Shown here: piece after piece, positions 1 through 8,891 of the stretch
Position numbering within the stretch: the first letter of the stretch is position 1
Layout: the number at the start of each line of letters is the position of its first letter
Source of the DNA: Xylanimicrobium pachnodae JCM 13526 = NBRC 107786
GTDB taxonomy: Bacteria; Actinomycetota; Actinomycetes; Actinomycetales; Cellulomonadaceae
Length of the DNA stretch: 64,000 nucleotides
Direction of reading: 5' to 3'
Assembly: GCA_001592145.1 (NCBI GenBank)
Contig: BCWJ01000007.1
Span: 115,591-179,590 of the forward strand
Translations under genes and position numbers: made by a program
The notes under the pieces: generated by a model
The model's database searches: none
Told to the model about the DNA's origin: nothing
Seen by the model: the letters and a program-made list of their open reading frames with translations, nothing else

Positions 1-227
1 TCCGCGCCGCCGACGAGCATCGCGCGGTGATCGACCAGGCTGTCGGGGTGCTCGTGGCCGTCACGGCCCAGCCACCCGCCGCCGTCTTCGACGTCCTGCG
101 GGCGGCGTCCATGCACTCGAACACGAAGCTGCACACGCTGGCTCGCCAGGTCGTGGACGCGGCCGCCGGCGGTCACGCAGACGCGATCGGAGCCCTGCTG
201 CCCGGACCTTGGCACGACGCGCCATAG
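1..227 (+). CDS. ANTAR-domain protein, C-terminal part (5' end outside window)
   Basis: The frame is open from base 3, so only the last 74 residues are visible. They fit the end of an ANTAR domain, the RNA-binding antiterminator module of actinobacterial response regulators and GAF/PAS proteins: a basic start, the segment VIDQAVGVLVAV, an aromatic/Leu helix (VFDVLRAAS), then HSNTKLHTLARQVVDA. ANTAR proteins bind paired hairpins in nascent mRNA and prevent termination. The sensory N-terminus cannot be seen, so the signal is unknown. An in-frame GTG at 27 is internal to the domain and is not a plausible start. Confidence 0.75.
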   Translation, partial: RAADEHRAVIDQAVGVLVAVTAQPPAAVFDVLRAASMHSNTKLHTLARQVVDAAAGGHADAIGALLPGPWHDAP

Positions 228-309
228 AAACAAGGCCCGACGGCGAGCAACCGAGCACGAACGCGCGCTCGATTCGCGACCTCCTCCCGGAACGGCAAAG
301 AACTCCCCC

Positions 310-315
310 TAACGT
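310..315 (+). promoter_or_regulatory. -10 element for a leaderless penicillin-binding protein mRNA
   Basis: TAACGT lies 7 nt before the ATG at 323 with no Shine-Dalgarno sequence. This is the spacing expected when transcription starts at the start codon. It supports ATG 323 over the upstream in-frame TTG at 209, which would overlap the preceding gene. Confidence 0.5.
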
Positions 316-322
316 GGCAAGC

Positions 323-2677
323 ATGGCCACCGAGCACCCCCCTGCGCACCCCGACGCGCCCCGGCGCCTGTCGCGCCGCATGACGGCGGGTCAGCTCCTC
401 GCGCTCCTGCTCGCCTTCCTCCTGGTCGCCGGTGCCGGGGGCATCCTGGCCGCCGGGTTCCTGCTGCCCGCCGCGGCGGGCGCCCACACCGCCGCGACAG
501 CCACGCGCGCCGTCCTCGATGAGGTTCCCGCCGAGCTCCAACGGCAGCCACTCGCCCAGGCGTCCACCGTCTACGCCGCAAACGGCGAGCACCTGGCCAC
601 GTTCTTCGCCCAGAACCGGATCGTCGTGCCGCTCGACGAGGTCTCGCCCCACCTGATCAACGCCGTCATCGCCATCGAGGACGAGCGGTTCTTCGAGCAC
701 GGCGGCATCGACCCGCGCGGCATGATCCGCGCGTTCGTCAACAACCTCCAGCCGGGCACCACGCAGGGCGCGTCGACCATCACCCAGCAGTACGTCAAGA
801 ACGTCCTCATCGACGCGGCCTACCACGCCGACGACCCGTTCGGCGTGATCGAGGCCCGCGACCAGACCAAGGCCCGCAAGGCCCGCGAGGCCCGGTACGC
901 CATCGCGCTCGAACAGCAGCTCACCAAGGAGGAGATCCTCCAGGGCTACCTCAACGTGGCCCAGTTCGGCCGGCAGAACATCTTCGGCGTGGAGACGGCC
1001 GCGCGGTTCTTCTTCAACCGGCCCGCCAGCGACCTGACCCCGGTCCAGGCCGCGACGATCGCCGGGATCACCAACGCACCCAGCCGGTTCGACCCCACGG
1101 TCAACCCGGAGCTGTCCGAGCACCGCCGCAACCTGGTGCTGCACCGCATGTGGACGCTCGGTTTCCTCACCGACGAGGAGTGGGACGAGGCGCGCCACAC
1201 GCCGATCGCCGACACGCTCGACATCACGCCCGTGCCGCAGGGCTGCCAGGCCGCGCACGACGCCGCGTTCTTCTGCGACTACGTGATCTCCACGATCCGC
1301 AGCTCCCCCGAGTTCGGCGAGACCGAACAGGAGCGGCTCAGCCTGCTGTTCCGCGGCGGTCTGCGCATCCACACCACCATCGACATGGACCTGCAGGCCG
1401 AGGCGTCCCGGGCGGTCAACCAGCACGTACCCGGTGGCAACACGGCCGGCCTGGACGCCGCGATCGTGACCGTGGAACCCGGCACCGGCAAGATCCTCGC
1501 GATGGCCCAGAACGCCCCGTTCGACGCCTCGCGCGACCCGGCCCCGGGCACGACCGCAATCAACTTCTCCGCCGGTCCCGCACACGGCGCCTCCCGCGGC
1601 TTCCAGCCCGGATCGACGTTCAAGACGTTCGTGCTCGCCGAGTGGCTGCGCGAGGGTGGCACGCTCACCGAGACCGTCAACGGCAACCGCGTGGTGCGCC
1701 CGCAGAGCGCCTGGACGTCGTCGTGCGCACGGATCGGCGGCGAGCCGTGGGCTCCGCGCAACGTGGAGGGCGGCGGGCGCGGCCAGATCTCGGTGCTGCG
1801 CGCCATGGCCGACTCGGTCAACACCGCGTTCGCCGACATGTCCACCCAGGTGGACCTGTGCGGCATCCGCGACACGGCCTGGGACATGGGCTTCCGCCCG
1901 ACGACGAGGCCGAGCACCGGCGGCCCGGTCACCCTGTTCGAGCCCACCGTCGAGGACATCGAGGTGACCCCCGCGATGATCCTGGGCACGCAGACCGTCT
2001 CCCCGCTGGACATCGCCGCATCCCACGCCACCCTGGCCGCCGACGGCACCTACTGCGCACCCATGGCGATCACTCGCGTCGTCTTCCCCGACGGCACCAC
2101 GGCGCACATGGACCCGGACTGCACCCCGGACGCGCTGGAGCCGGACGTCGCCGCCGCCGTCACCTACGCGCTCCAGGCCGTGATGACGGACGGCACGGGA
2201 CGTGCCAGCCAGCTCGCGGGCGGCCGCCCGTCCGCCGGGAAGACGGGCACCAACCAGGGCTCGTCGCAGACGTGGTTCGTGGGCTACACCCCCCAGCTCT
2301 CCACCGCCGTGTGGGTGGGCCAGAGCGCGGGTGAGACCACCCACTTCAACATCAACTTCAACGGCCGGTTCATCCGCACGCTGTTCGGCTCGACGCTGGC
2401 CGCGCCCCTGTGGCAGGACTTCATGAACGCCGCCCATGTGGACCGACCCGTGCTGCCGTTCGCGCAGCCGGACCCGGCGCTCGTGGGCACCGCGTCGCGC
2501 TGGGGGGTCACCCCGTCCGCCCCGGTCGCACCGCCCGCCGCCGTCCAGGACTCCGAGTCCGAGGCGCCGGCGCCGAGCCCGACGCCGGCGGAGCCACCGG
2601 CTCCCCAGCCCGAACCGCAGCCCGAACCGCAGCCGGCCCCGCAGCCCGACCAGCAGCCCGAGGCGGAGCAGACCTGA
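323..2677 (+). CDS. Class A penicillin-binding protein (glycosyltransferase/transpeptidase)
   Basis: Bifunctional murein synthase of 784 residues: it polymerises lipid II and crosslinks the glycan outside the membrane. A short cytoplasmic Pro/Arg tail and one membrane segment (about residues 17-45) precede a GT51 domain with the EDERFFEHGG motif near residue 119 and GASTITQQYVKN. The transpeptidase domain has STFK (catalytic Ser near 431), an SVN motif and KTGTNQ (near 640). The last 60 residues are a Pro/Glu/Gln-rich tail (repeated QPEPQPEP), probably a wall-spanning or disordered linker. The start at ATG 323 is preferred because a -10 hexamer sits 7 nt upstream. The following AI-2E-type gene begins 62 nt downstream on the same strand. 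Confidence 0.93.
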   Translation: MATEHPPAHPDAPRRLSRRMTAGQLLALLLAFLLVAGAGGILAAGFLLPAAAGAHTAATATRAVLDEVPAELQRQPLAQASTVYAANGEHLATFFAQNRIVVPLDEVSPHLINAVIAIEDERFFEHGGIDPRGMIRAFVNNLQPGTTQGASTITQQYVKNVLIDAAYHADDPFGVIEARDQTKARKAREARYAIALEQQLTKEEILQGYLNVAQFGRQNIFGVETAARFFFNRPASDLTPVQAATIAGITNAPSRFDPTVNPELSEHRRNLVLHRMWTLGFLTDEEWDEARHTPIADTLDITPVPQGCQAAHDAAFFCDYVISTIRSSPEFGETEQERLSLLFRGGLRIHTTIDMDLQAEASRAVNQHVPGGNTAGLDAAIVTVEPGTGKILAMAQNAPFDASRDPAPGTTAINFSAGPAHGASRGFQPGSTFKTFVLAEWLREGGTLTETVNGNRVVRPQSAWTSSCARIGGEPWAPRNVEGGGRGQISVLRAMADSVNTAFADMSTQVDLCGIRDTAWDMGFRPTTRPSTGGPVTLFEPTVEDIEVTPAMILGTQTVSPLDIAASHATLAADGTYCAPMAITRVVFPDGTTAHMDPDCTPDALEPDVAAAVTYALQAVMTDGTGRASQLAGGRPSAGKTGTNQGSSQTWFVGYTPQLSTAVWVGQSAGETTHFNINFNGRFIRTLFGSTLAAPLWQDFMNAAHVDRPVLPFAQPDPALVGTASRWGVTPSAPVAPPAAVQDSESEAPAPSPTPAEPPAPQPEPQPEPQPAPQPDQQPEAEQT

Positions 2678-2739
2678 GGCCCACGTGGCGCGACACCCAT
2701 GACTCACGGCAAGATCGCGGGAGCGACCCGAGGAGACCC

Positions 2740-3843
2740 GTGCGAGACAGCCGCCCCATCACGATGACCGACCGACTGCTGCGCCTGGGGCGGGTCGGCT
2801 GGTCCGTCGTGGGGATCGCCGCCGCGGTGTTCGTCGTCTACACCGCCGTCTCGATGCTCAGCGGCCTGGCCATCCCCCTGGTCGTCGCCGCCGTGGTGGG
2901 CCTGCTGCTGCACCCCGCGGTCGATCGGCTCCAGCGCCTCGGGGTGCCGCGCGGCATCGGTGCGGCCGCCGTGCTGGTGGGCCTGACCGTCGTGATCGGC
3001 GTCGCCGTCTGGCTCACCGTCGTCGGCGTCATCCAGCAGTCCGGGGAGATCATCGACCGCGTCACCCACGGCCTGAGCGAGCTCGCCTCGCTCGAGATCC
3101 AGTTCGCGGGCCGGGCCATCGACCTGTCCATCGTCGACCTGGGCGACGTGACGAGCGCGTTCACGGGTGGGCTCGGCGCGCTCTTCGGCTCCGTGTTCTC
3201 CGGCGCGGCCTCGTTCGCCGTCGGCACGTTCATCGCCGTCTTCTTCCTGTACTACATCCTCGCGGACTGGCCGCGGATCAAGGAGTTCGTCGCGCGGTAC
3301 GCGGGGACGGGCGGCCGGTCGGGGCTCGACGTCACCGACGACGTCACGACGACGATGCGCCGCTACTTCGGCGCGATGACGATCTCGAACCTGGTGGCCG
3401 CGCTGCTCATCTCGATCTTCGCGGCCCTGCTCGGGGTACCGCTCGCCTACACCATCGCGCTGGTCACGTTCGTGACGTCGTACGTCCCGTTCCTCGGGGC
3501 GATCTTCTCCGCCGCGTTCGCCGTGCTCATCGCGCTCGGTTCGCAGGGGCTGGTACCCGCGCTGGTGCTGCTGGTGGTGATCCTCGTCATGCAGAACGTG
3601 CTCCAGACGCTGATCCTCACCAAGCTGTCGTCCGACCGGCTGCGGTTGCACCCCATCGTGAACCTCGGCTCGACAGTGGTGGGCACGGTGTTCGCCGGGC
3701 TGCTGGGCGCGACGCTCTCGGCACCGCTGACCGTCGTCCTGCGCGACGTCATCGGGTACCCGACGCGCCCGCGCGAGGACGCCGCAGCCAGCACGGACGA
3801 CGATCCGCGCCCGCGCACGGATACCGGGCAGCCCTCCTCCTAG
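2740..3843 (+). CDS. AI-2E family transporter (YhhT/PerM-type membrane protein)
   Basis: A 367-residue integral membrane protein with the AI-2E exporter family pattern: hydrophobic segments at about 20-65 and 80-105, a soluble amphipathic stretch, then several close-packed helices from about 155 to 350 with the PFLGAIF segment. Members have been linked to efflux of autoinducer-2 or to Na+/H+ exchange; the substrate here cannot be told from sequence. GTG 2740 has AGGAG 4 nt upstream; ATG 2764 is an alternative start eight codons on. The C-terminal 25 residues are acidic and polar. Confidence 0.82.
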   Translation: MRDSRPITMTDRLLRLGRVGWSVVGIAAAVFVVYTAVSMLSGLAIPLVVAAVVGLLLHPAVDRLQRLGVPRGIGAAAVLVGLTVVIGVAVWLTVVGVIQQSGEIIDRVTHGLSELASLEIQFAGRAIDLSIVDLGDVTSAFTGGLGALFGSVFSGAASFAVGTFIAVFFLYYILADWPRIKEFVARYAGTGGRSGLDVTDDVTTTMRRYFGAMTISNLVAALLISIFAALLGVPLAYTIALVTFVTSYVPFLGAIFSAAFAVLIALGSQGLVPALVLLVVILVMQNVLQTLILTKLSSDRLRLHPIVNLGSTVVGTVFAGLLGATLSAPLTVVLRDVIGYPTRPREDAAASTDDDPRPRTDTGQPSS

Positions 3844-3903
3844 GCTCGTCGACGGCCCGGCCAGGAGTCGCGCACCCGACTTCGGACCTCAGGAGGTGAT
3901 CAC

Positions 3904-4044
3904 GTGGAACCTGCGAGTAGTAGCGGCGAAACCCGCCCCCCGTCTCCTTTCCACTCCTCACCTCCGGAGCTTCGCCATGCCCATGACCGCCACCGCCCTG
4001 CTCGACGTCGCCGGCGTCGAGCTGCTCAAGACCTCCCTGTCTGA
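3904..4044 (+). CDS. Proline-rich leader peptide overlapping the start of mgtE
   Basis: A 46-codon ORF starts at GTG 3904, 7 nt after a perfect AGGAGG (3891-3896), a better ribosome site than that of mgtE. It starts fMet-Glu-Pro (VEPASSSGETRPPSPF), has eight Pro codons in its first 31, then an Arg-rich stretch, and stops inside mgtE, whose ATG 3977 lies in another frame. Known precedent: enterobacterial MgtL also begins MEP, is Pro/acid-rich, and destabilises the translating ribosome at low Mg2+ so that mgtA is expressed. That this ORF does the same for mgtE is inference; no homologue was searched. Confidence 0.55.
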   Translation: MEPASSSGETRPPSPFHSSPPELRHAHDRHRPARRRRRRAAQDLPV

Positions 4045-5335
4045 CGCCGGTCTCCTGCAGACCGTGCAGACGCTGCACACGCTGCCTGCCGACGAGCAGG
4101 TGCTCCACTTCCGCCTCCTGTCCAAGGACAAGGCGCTGGCCGTGTTCGAGCAGCTCGACACCGGTCAGCAGCAGAACCTGCTGCGCTCGTTCACCCACGA
4201 GGCCGCCATCGAGGCCGTCGAGGCCATGGCGCCCGACGCCCGGGTGCGCCTGCTCGACGAGCTGCCCGCCTCGGTGGCCAAGCGCCTGCTCGACTCCCTG
4301 TCGCCCGAGGAGCGCGCGGCCACCCACGTGCTCATGGGCTACGAGCCCGAGACGGCCGGCCGCATCATGACCACCGAGCTGGCGTCGCTGCGCCGCGACC
4401 TGACCGTCGCGGACGCCCTGACCCGGGTGCGCCAGCAGGCCGCGGACACCGAGACGATCTACACCCTCTACGTCACCAGCCCCACGCACCGGCTCGAAGG
4501 GGTGCTCTCGCTGCGCGAGCTGATCATGGCTCCGGAGGATGCCCGGGTCGAGGACATCATGTCGCGGCGCACCGTGAGCGTGACCACCGACACCGCCCAG
4601 GAGGAGGTCGCCAAGCTCCTCGCGGACCTCGACCTGCTCGCCGTCCCCGTCGTCGACCGGGAGAACCGCCTGGTCGGCATCGTCACGATCGACGACGCCG
4701 TCGACATCCTGGAGGACGAGGCGACCGACGACATCTTCGACCACGCCGGGCTCGCGGACATCACGTCCAACGAGTCGGACCGCTCCGAGGTGCTCGTGGG
4801 CGGCAGCCTGTGGAGCATCTGGAAGGTGCGCCTGCCGTTCCTGTTCATCACGCTCGTCGCCGGCGTGCTCGCAGGCCTGGTCATCGAGAGCTTCGAGGAG
4901 GCGCTGTACGCGATCGCCGCGGTGGCCGTGTTCATCCCGCTGATCATGGACATGGGCGGCAACGTGGGCACCCAGTCGTCGACCGTGTTCGCGCGCGGGG
5001 TCGTGCTCGGGCACATCCACCTCACGCAGTTCCGCCGCCACTTCCTCAAGGAGATCGGGGTCGGTCTCAGCCTGGGCGTCCTGGTGGGCACCCTGGCCGG
5101 CGTGATCGCCGCCGTGTGGCAGGGCATGCCGCTGCTGGGCCTCGCCGTCGGGCTCGCCCTGACGGCCACCATGACGCTCGCCTCGCTGCTCGGCTTCCTG
5201 GTGCCGTTCGTGCTCGTCAAGCTCAACGTCGATCAGGCCGCCGGGGCCGCGCCGATCATCACGTCCATCAAGGACGTGGCGGGCCTGCTGATCTACTTCG
5301 GCTTCGTGACCCTGTTCCTGTCGCACCTGATGTAA
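3977..5335 (+). CDS. mgtE: Magnesium transporter MgtE
   Basis: A 452-residue Mg2+ channel/transporter of the inner membrane. Order: MgtE N domain of short helices (about 20-120), paired CBS domains (about 125-245) that bind Mg2+ and gate the pore, then five membrane helices (about 285-450) with the conserved MDMGGNVGTQSS signature lining the Mg2+ site. ATG 3977 has CGGAG 7 nt upstream and gives the family's normal N-terminus. The reading frame is open back to GTG 3896, but that codon overlaps the Shine-Dalgarno of the leader ORF and the extra sequence is not family-like. Expression is probably coupled to the overlapping leader ORF. Its 3' end overlaps the convergent MFS gene by 68 bp. Confidence 0.93.
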   Translation: MPMTATALLDVAGVELLKTSLSDAGLLQTVQTLHTLPADEQVLHFRLLSKDKALAVFEQLDTGQQQNLLRSFTHEAAIEAVEAMAPDARVRLLDELPASVAKRLLDSLSPEERAATHVLMGYEPETAGRIMTTELASLRRDLTVADALTRVRQQAADTETIYTLYVTSPTHRLEGVLSLRELIMAPEDARVEDIMSRRTVSVTTDTAQEEVAKLLADLDLLAVPVVDRENRLVGIVTIDDAVDILEDEATDDIFDHAGLADITSNESDRSEVLVGGSLWSIWKVRLPFLFITLVAGVLAGLVIESFEEALYAIAAVAVFIPLIMDMGGNVGTQSSTVFARGVVLGHIHLTQFRRHFLKEIGVGLSLGVLVGTLAGVIAAVWQGMPLLGLAVGLALTATMTLASLLGFLVPFVLVKLNVDQAAGAAPIITSIKDVAGLLIYFGFVTLFLSHLM

Positions 5336-6617
5336 GTGGTGACGGGGCCACCGAGTGACGGCGCCGTGAACCGAGCAGCACGCCCGCCAGCCCCACCACG
5401 ACGAACACGGGCACCACGAGGAACGCGGTGTGCACGCCCACCTGGTCCGCGAGCGCCCCGAGCAGGAACGGCACGACGCCGATGGCGATGCCGGTGGCGA
5501 CGGTGGTCACGGACTGCGCGGAGTCGACCGGGCCGCGCGCGGCGGCGAGGAAGAGCGCGTTGCCGAGCGGGAAGAGCAGGCCGACTCCGAGCCCGGAGAC
5601 GGTCAGGCCCACGATGGCGACGGCCGGGACCGTCGCGGTCCACAGCACCGCCCATCCGAGGCCGGCCACCACGAACGCGACGGCGACGAGCGGTACGGCG
5701 CCCCAGCGGCGCGTGGCCGGCCCGCACGTGAGGCGGCTCAGGGCCATGCCCGCGATGAGGCCGGAGGTGCTGCCCGCGGCGAGCCCGGCGGAGGCGCCCG
5801 TGGAGGCGGTGAGCAGGGAGGCCGCCCAGAACGTGGTGGCGAACTCGATGGCCGTCGCGCTGACCACGGCGGCCAGGAGCAGCCACGCCCTGCGGTCGAG
5901 CGCGAGCTTCCCGTCGTCGGTGCTCCCGGCGTCGCCGCGATCCGGGGCGCGCAGGGGCGCGTCCGCCGCGACGGTGCGCGACCAGAGGAGGAACGTGGCG
6001 ACGATGATCGGGACGGAGACGAACATCGCGGCGCGCCAGCCGAACCCGAGTCCCACCGCGACGCCGAGCAGGATCGGTCCGATGACGCCGGCGACGGTGC
6101 CGAGCCCGTTCCCGGTGGTGAGCGCGGTCGCGGCGGACCGGGGCCCCAGATGCAGCACCAGCCCGGCCGTGCCGCCGCCCAGGGCCAGGTTCCCCCCGAC
6201 GGACATCACGACGACGGCGGCGAGCCCGAGCGCGAACCAGGGCGCCAGGAGGAAGCCGACCAGTCCTGCCCCGAGCAGGACGGCGGCGAGCAGGAGCTGG
6301 CGGCGTCGCCCGAGACGGGGCACGGCGCGCGGCATGAGCAGCCCTGCGCCCACGGCACCGACAGCCATGGCGGTGCCGTGCAGGCCGGTCAGCGTGTCGC
6401 TGAGGCCGCGTTCCGCCCCGAGGAGCTGGGTGGCGGGGCCGAACAGGTACAGGACCCAGCCCCACAGGGCGAACGTCGCGAACATCGACCAGGTGAACCG
6501 GTCGGCGCCGAGCGGGCTCCCCGGGTCACGGGCCGGTCCGGTGCCTGCCCGGGCCGTGACGGCCCGTGCGGAGGAGACCCCTGCGGCGGGGGCGGTTGCG
6601 GGGCTCTCGGGTGCCAC
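5268..6617 (-). CDS. MFS transporter (nitrate/cyanate or sugar-type, substrate unknown)
   Basis: A 449-residue major facilitator protein with twelve predicted membrane helices from about residue 40 to 430 and the cytoplasmic loop motif MPRAVPRLGRRRQ between helices 2 and 3. GTG 6617 follows AAGGA by 6 nt; upstream in-frame sequence is Pro/Ala-rich and lacks a ribosome site. The C-terminus is a polar tail ending in Ser-Arg repeats that is encoded antisense to the end of mgtE (68 bp convergent overlap). The substrate cannot be assigned. Confidence 0.82.
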   Translation of the reverse strand: MAPESPATAPAAGVSSARAVTARAGTGPARDPGSPLGADRFTWSMFATFALWGWVLYLFGPATQLLGAERGLSDTLTGLHGTAMAVGAVGAGLLMPRAVPRLGRRRQLLLAAVLLGAGLVGFLLAPWFALGLAAVVVMSVGGNLALGGGTAGLVLHLGPRSAATALTTGNGLGTVAGVIGPILLGVAVGLGFGWRAAMFVSVPIIVATFLLWSRTVAADAPLRAPDRGDAGSTDDGKLALDRRAWLLLAAVVSATAIEFATTFWAASLLTASTGASAGLAAGSTSGLIAGMALSRLTCGPATRRWGAVPLVAVAFVVAGLGWAVLWTATVPAVAIVGLTVSGLGVGLLFPLGNALFLAAARGPVDSAQSVTTVATGIAIGVVPFLLGALADQVGVHTAFLVVPVFVVVGLAGVLLGSRRRHSVAPSPLTSGATGTGSRSRSRSAGPPRP

Positions 6618-6766
6618 GGCGGTCCTTGCGTTCGGTCCTGGTGCGCGCGACCTCGCGGCACCCTCCCCAGCATGACGCGCGGCGGCCGGGGGGCGTGACG
6701 CGGTGGCGGGCGGTGGTGCCCCACCCGTCCGGTTCCCGGCGATCGCCCGGGAGGTCGGTCGGGAGG

Positions 6767-7213
6767 TCAGTCGGCCGGTTCCAGGAGGAACAGCGGGATG
6801 AGGCGGTCGGTCTTCGCCTGGTAGTCGCCGTACGTCGCCCACGTGTCGACGGCGTACCGCCACCACCGCGCTCGCTCGTCTCCGGAGAGCTCGCGGGCCC
6901 GGTACGCGCCGCGCGCCGCGCCGTCCTGCAGCTCGACGCCCGGGTTGGCCCGCAGGTTGTGCACCCACTGCGGGTTCTCGGGGGAACCGCCGCGCGACCC
7001 GACGGCGAGGTACACGCCGTCCTTCTCGACGCGCATGACGGGTGTCTTGCGGATCTTGCCGGACTTCGCGCCGCGGTTGGTGATGACGACGATCGGGTCG
7101 TTCGTGCCGCTCAGCACGTTGGCGTCCGCGCCGCCGGACTCCTCGAAGGCTGCCACCTGGTCGCGGACCCAGCCGGCGGGACTCGGGGCGTACTCCCCTT
7201 CCAAGTTGCTCAT
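6767..7213 (-). CDS. Nitroreductase-family deazaflavin-dependent protein (DUF385)
   Basis: A 148-residue split-barrel protein of the DUF385/Ddn family, whose members bind F420 and reduce enones, quinones or nitro compounds. Family marks: SGTNDPIVVITNRGAKSGKIRKTPVM, a run binding the cofactor phosphate (cited as segments SGTNDP and NRGAKSGKIRKTPVM), then VGSRGGSPENPQWVHNLRANP and the C-terminal DRLIPLFLLEP. TAGCGT lies 7 nt before ATG 7213 on the coding strand (7221-7226), so the mRNA is probably leaderless. It is divergent from the membrane reductase at 7400. The physiological substrate is unknown. Confidence 0.85.
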   Translation of the reverse strand: MSNLEGEYAPSPAGWVRDQVAAFEESGGADANVLSGTNDPIVVITNRGAKSGKIRKTPVMRVEKDGVYLAVGSRGGSPENPQWVHNLRANPGVELQDGAARGAYRARELSGDERARWWRYAVDTWATYGDYQAKTDRLIPLFLLEPAD

Positions 7214-7399
7214 GGCAACGACGCTACCCGCGCTGCCGCCTTCGCGGGGCCGCACCGTGGGGTGTGTGCGCCGCCGCGGATGTCGCCAGGAGCGACCACT
7301 CCATGGGCAGGCATTCGGGAAATGAGGGTTCGCTGTGAATACTCCACCAAGATGCCGATTCTTGATATCGGCGCGTCCGGGCGGCATGAAGATCAGGAC

Positions 7400-8833
7400 A
7401 TGGCCACGACAGCTCCCGCACGACGCGTCGCGCCCGGCCGCTGCACCCCGCGGCGACCCGCCGAGCGGCGATCCGGCCCGCGGGCAGCCGCCGTGTGGGA
7501 GGTCGGCGCCGCCGGGGTCATCTGGGCCACCAGCATCGCCGTGGCGGCCCTGTGGCTCCGCGGCGGAGGCGTCCAGGCGCTGACGGGCGGCTGGGGACAG
7601 GCTGCCACCACGCTCGGCCGCGCCACGGGGCTGGCCGCCGCGAACCTCCTGCTCTACCAGGTGCTGCTCATGGCCCGCGTGCCGGTGCTCGAACGCGGGC
7701 TGGGCCACGACCGGATCACGCGCTGGCACCGCAGCACCGGCTTCTGGTCCTTCTGGCTCATGCTCGCCCACGTGGTGCTCGTCGTGGTCGGCTACGCCGC
7801 CACCAGTGGCGTGGGGTGGTGGGCGCAGACCTGGGACTTCGTCGTCACCTATCCCGGGATGCTGCTCGCCACCGCGGGCACCCTCGCGCTCGTCGCCGTC
7901 GTCGCGCTGTCGATCCGCGCCGCCCGGCGCCGCCTGCGCTACGAGTCGTGGCATCTGCTGCACCTGTACGCCTACGTGGGCGTCGGGCTCGCGCTGCCGC
8001 ACCAGCTCTGGACGGGTGCCGACTTCCTCGCCTCCCCCGCCGCCACCGCCTACTGGTGGACGCTGTGGGCGCTCGCCGCGTCCGCGATCCTCGGCTACCG
8101 GGTCGGCGCGCCGCTGTGGCGGTCGGCCCGCCACGATCTGCGCGTCGCGTCCGTGTCGCCCGACGGCGCCCGAGGCGTCTCGGTGCGCGTGAACGGGCGG
8201 CGGCTCGACCGGCTGGGCGCGACGGCCGGGCAGTACTTCGTCTTCCGGTTCCTGGACGGGCCCGGCTGGACGCGCGGGCACCCGTTCTCGCTGTCGGCGG
8301 CACCCGACGCCGCCGGGCTGAGCCTGACGGCCCGCATCGTCGGGGACGGCACCGCACGCCTGACGACGCTGCGCCCCGGCACCCGGGTGCTCGCCGAGGG
8401 TCCGTACGGGCGGCTGACCGGGGCCGCACGCACGGGGCGGCTGCTCCTCATGATGGGCGCGGGAGCGGGCGTCACCCCGCTGGTCTCGTTGCTGGAGGAG
8501 CAGCCGTGGGGGCCGGGCGAGGCGGTGCTCGTCACGCGCGACCACCACCCTGACGACGCCCTGCTGACCGCGTCCGCCGACCGCCTCGTGACAACGCGAG
8601 GGCTGGTGTGGTTCCGGCTCGACGGACCACGTGCGGCCCGCGGGCCGGCCTGGCTGCCCGCTCAGTACGCGTCGTCGAGCGGCACCGCCATGCTGGCGCA
8701 CCTGGCCGGCCCGCTCGACCACCACGACGTCTACCTGTGCGGCCCCGACGCGTGGATGGCCGCCGCACGCGCCGACCTCGCCGCCGCGGGCGTTGCCGGG
8801 GCCCGGGTGCACGCCGAGTCGTACACCACCTGA
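7400..8833 (+). CDS. Membrane ferric-reductase-like oxidoreductase (haem TM domain plus FAD/NAD(P)H module)
   Basis: A 477-residue protein with an N-terminal Pro/Arg-rich tail, six membrane helices (about 35-240) containing paired histidines (WHRSTGF, LAHVV, WHLLHLYAY, LPHQLW) that would hold two haems, and a C-terminal ferredoxin-reductase-type half: FAD-binding RGHPFSLSAAP (near 295), NAD-binding GAGAGVTPLVSLL (near 353) and the final CGPDAW loop. It passes electrons from NAD(P)H across the membrane. The genes for an FMN-binding protein and ApbE follow directly, so the acceptor is probably the covalent flavin on that exported protein. ATG 7400 is chosen from alignment with the start of coding-like sequence; its ribosome site is weak. 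Confidence 0.85.
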   Translation: MATTAPARRVAPGRCTPRRPAERRSGPRAAAVWEVGAAGVIWATSIAVAALWLRGGGVQALTGGWGQAATTLGRATGLAAANLLLYQVLLMARVPVLERGLGHDRITRWHRSTGFWSFWLMLAHVVLVVVGYAATSGVGWWAQTWDFVVTYPGMLLATAGTLALVAVVALSIRAARRRLRYESWHLLHLYAYVGVGLALPHQLWTGADFLASPAATAYWWTLWALAASAILGYRVGAPLWRSARHDLRVASVSPDGARGVSVRVNGRRLDRLGATAGQYFVFRFLDGPGWTRGHPFSLSAAPDAAGLSLTARIVGDGTARLTTLRPGTRVLAEGPYGRLTGAARTGRLLLMMGAGAGVTPLVSLLEEQPWGPGEAVLVTRDHHPDDALLTASADRLVTTRGLVWFRLDGPRAARGPAWLPAQYASSSGTAMLAHLAGPLDHHDVYLCGPDAWMAAARADLAAAGVAGARVHAESYTT

Positions 8834-8891
8834 GCCGTGCCGCGCACGAGGCCCGCACCCACCCCGCCGTTCGCCACCCGAGGAGTACACC

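Noticed and set aside
173..2707. 844-codon open frame on the minus strand opposite the penicillin-binding protein gene
   Set aside because: Arg/Gly/His-rich translation typical of high-GC antisense frames; all PBP motifs are on the plus strand.
3844..3976. M-box or other Mg2+ riboswitch upstream of mgtE
   Set aside because: AGGTGA occurs, as in M-boxes, but none of the other conserved M-box segments follow; the strong ribosome site and the leader ORF explain the region better.
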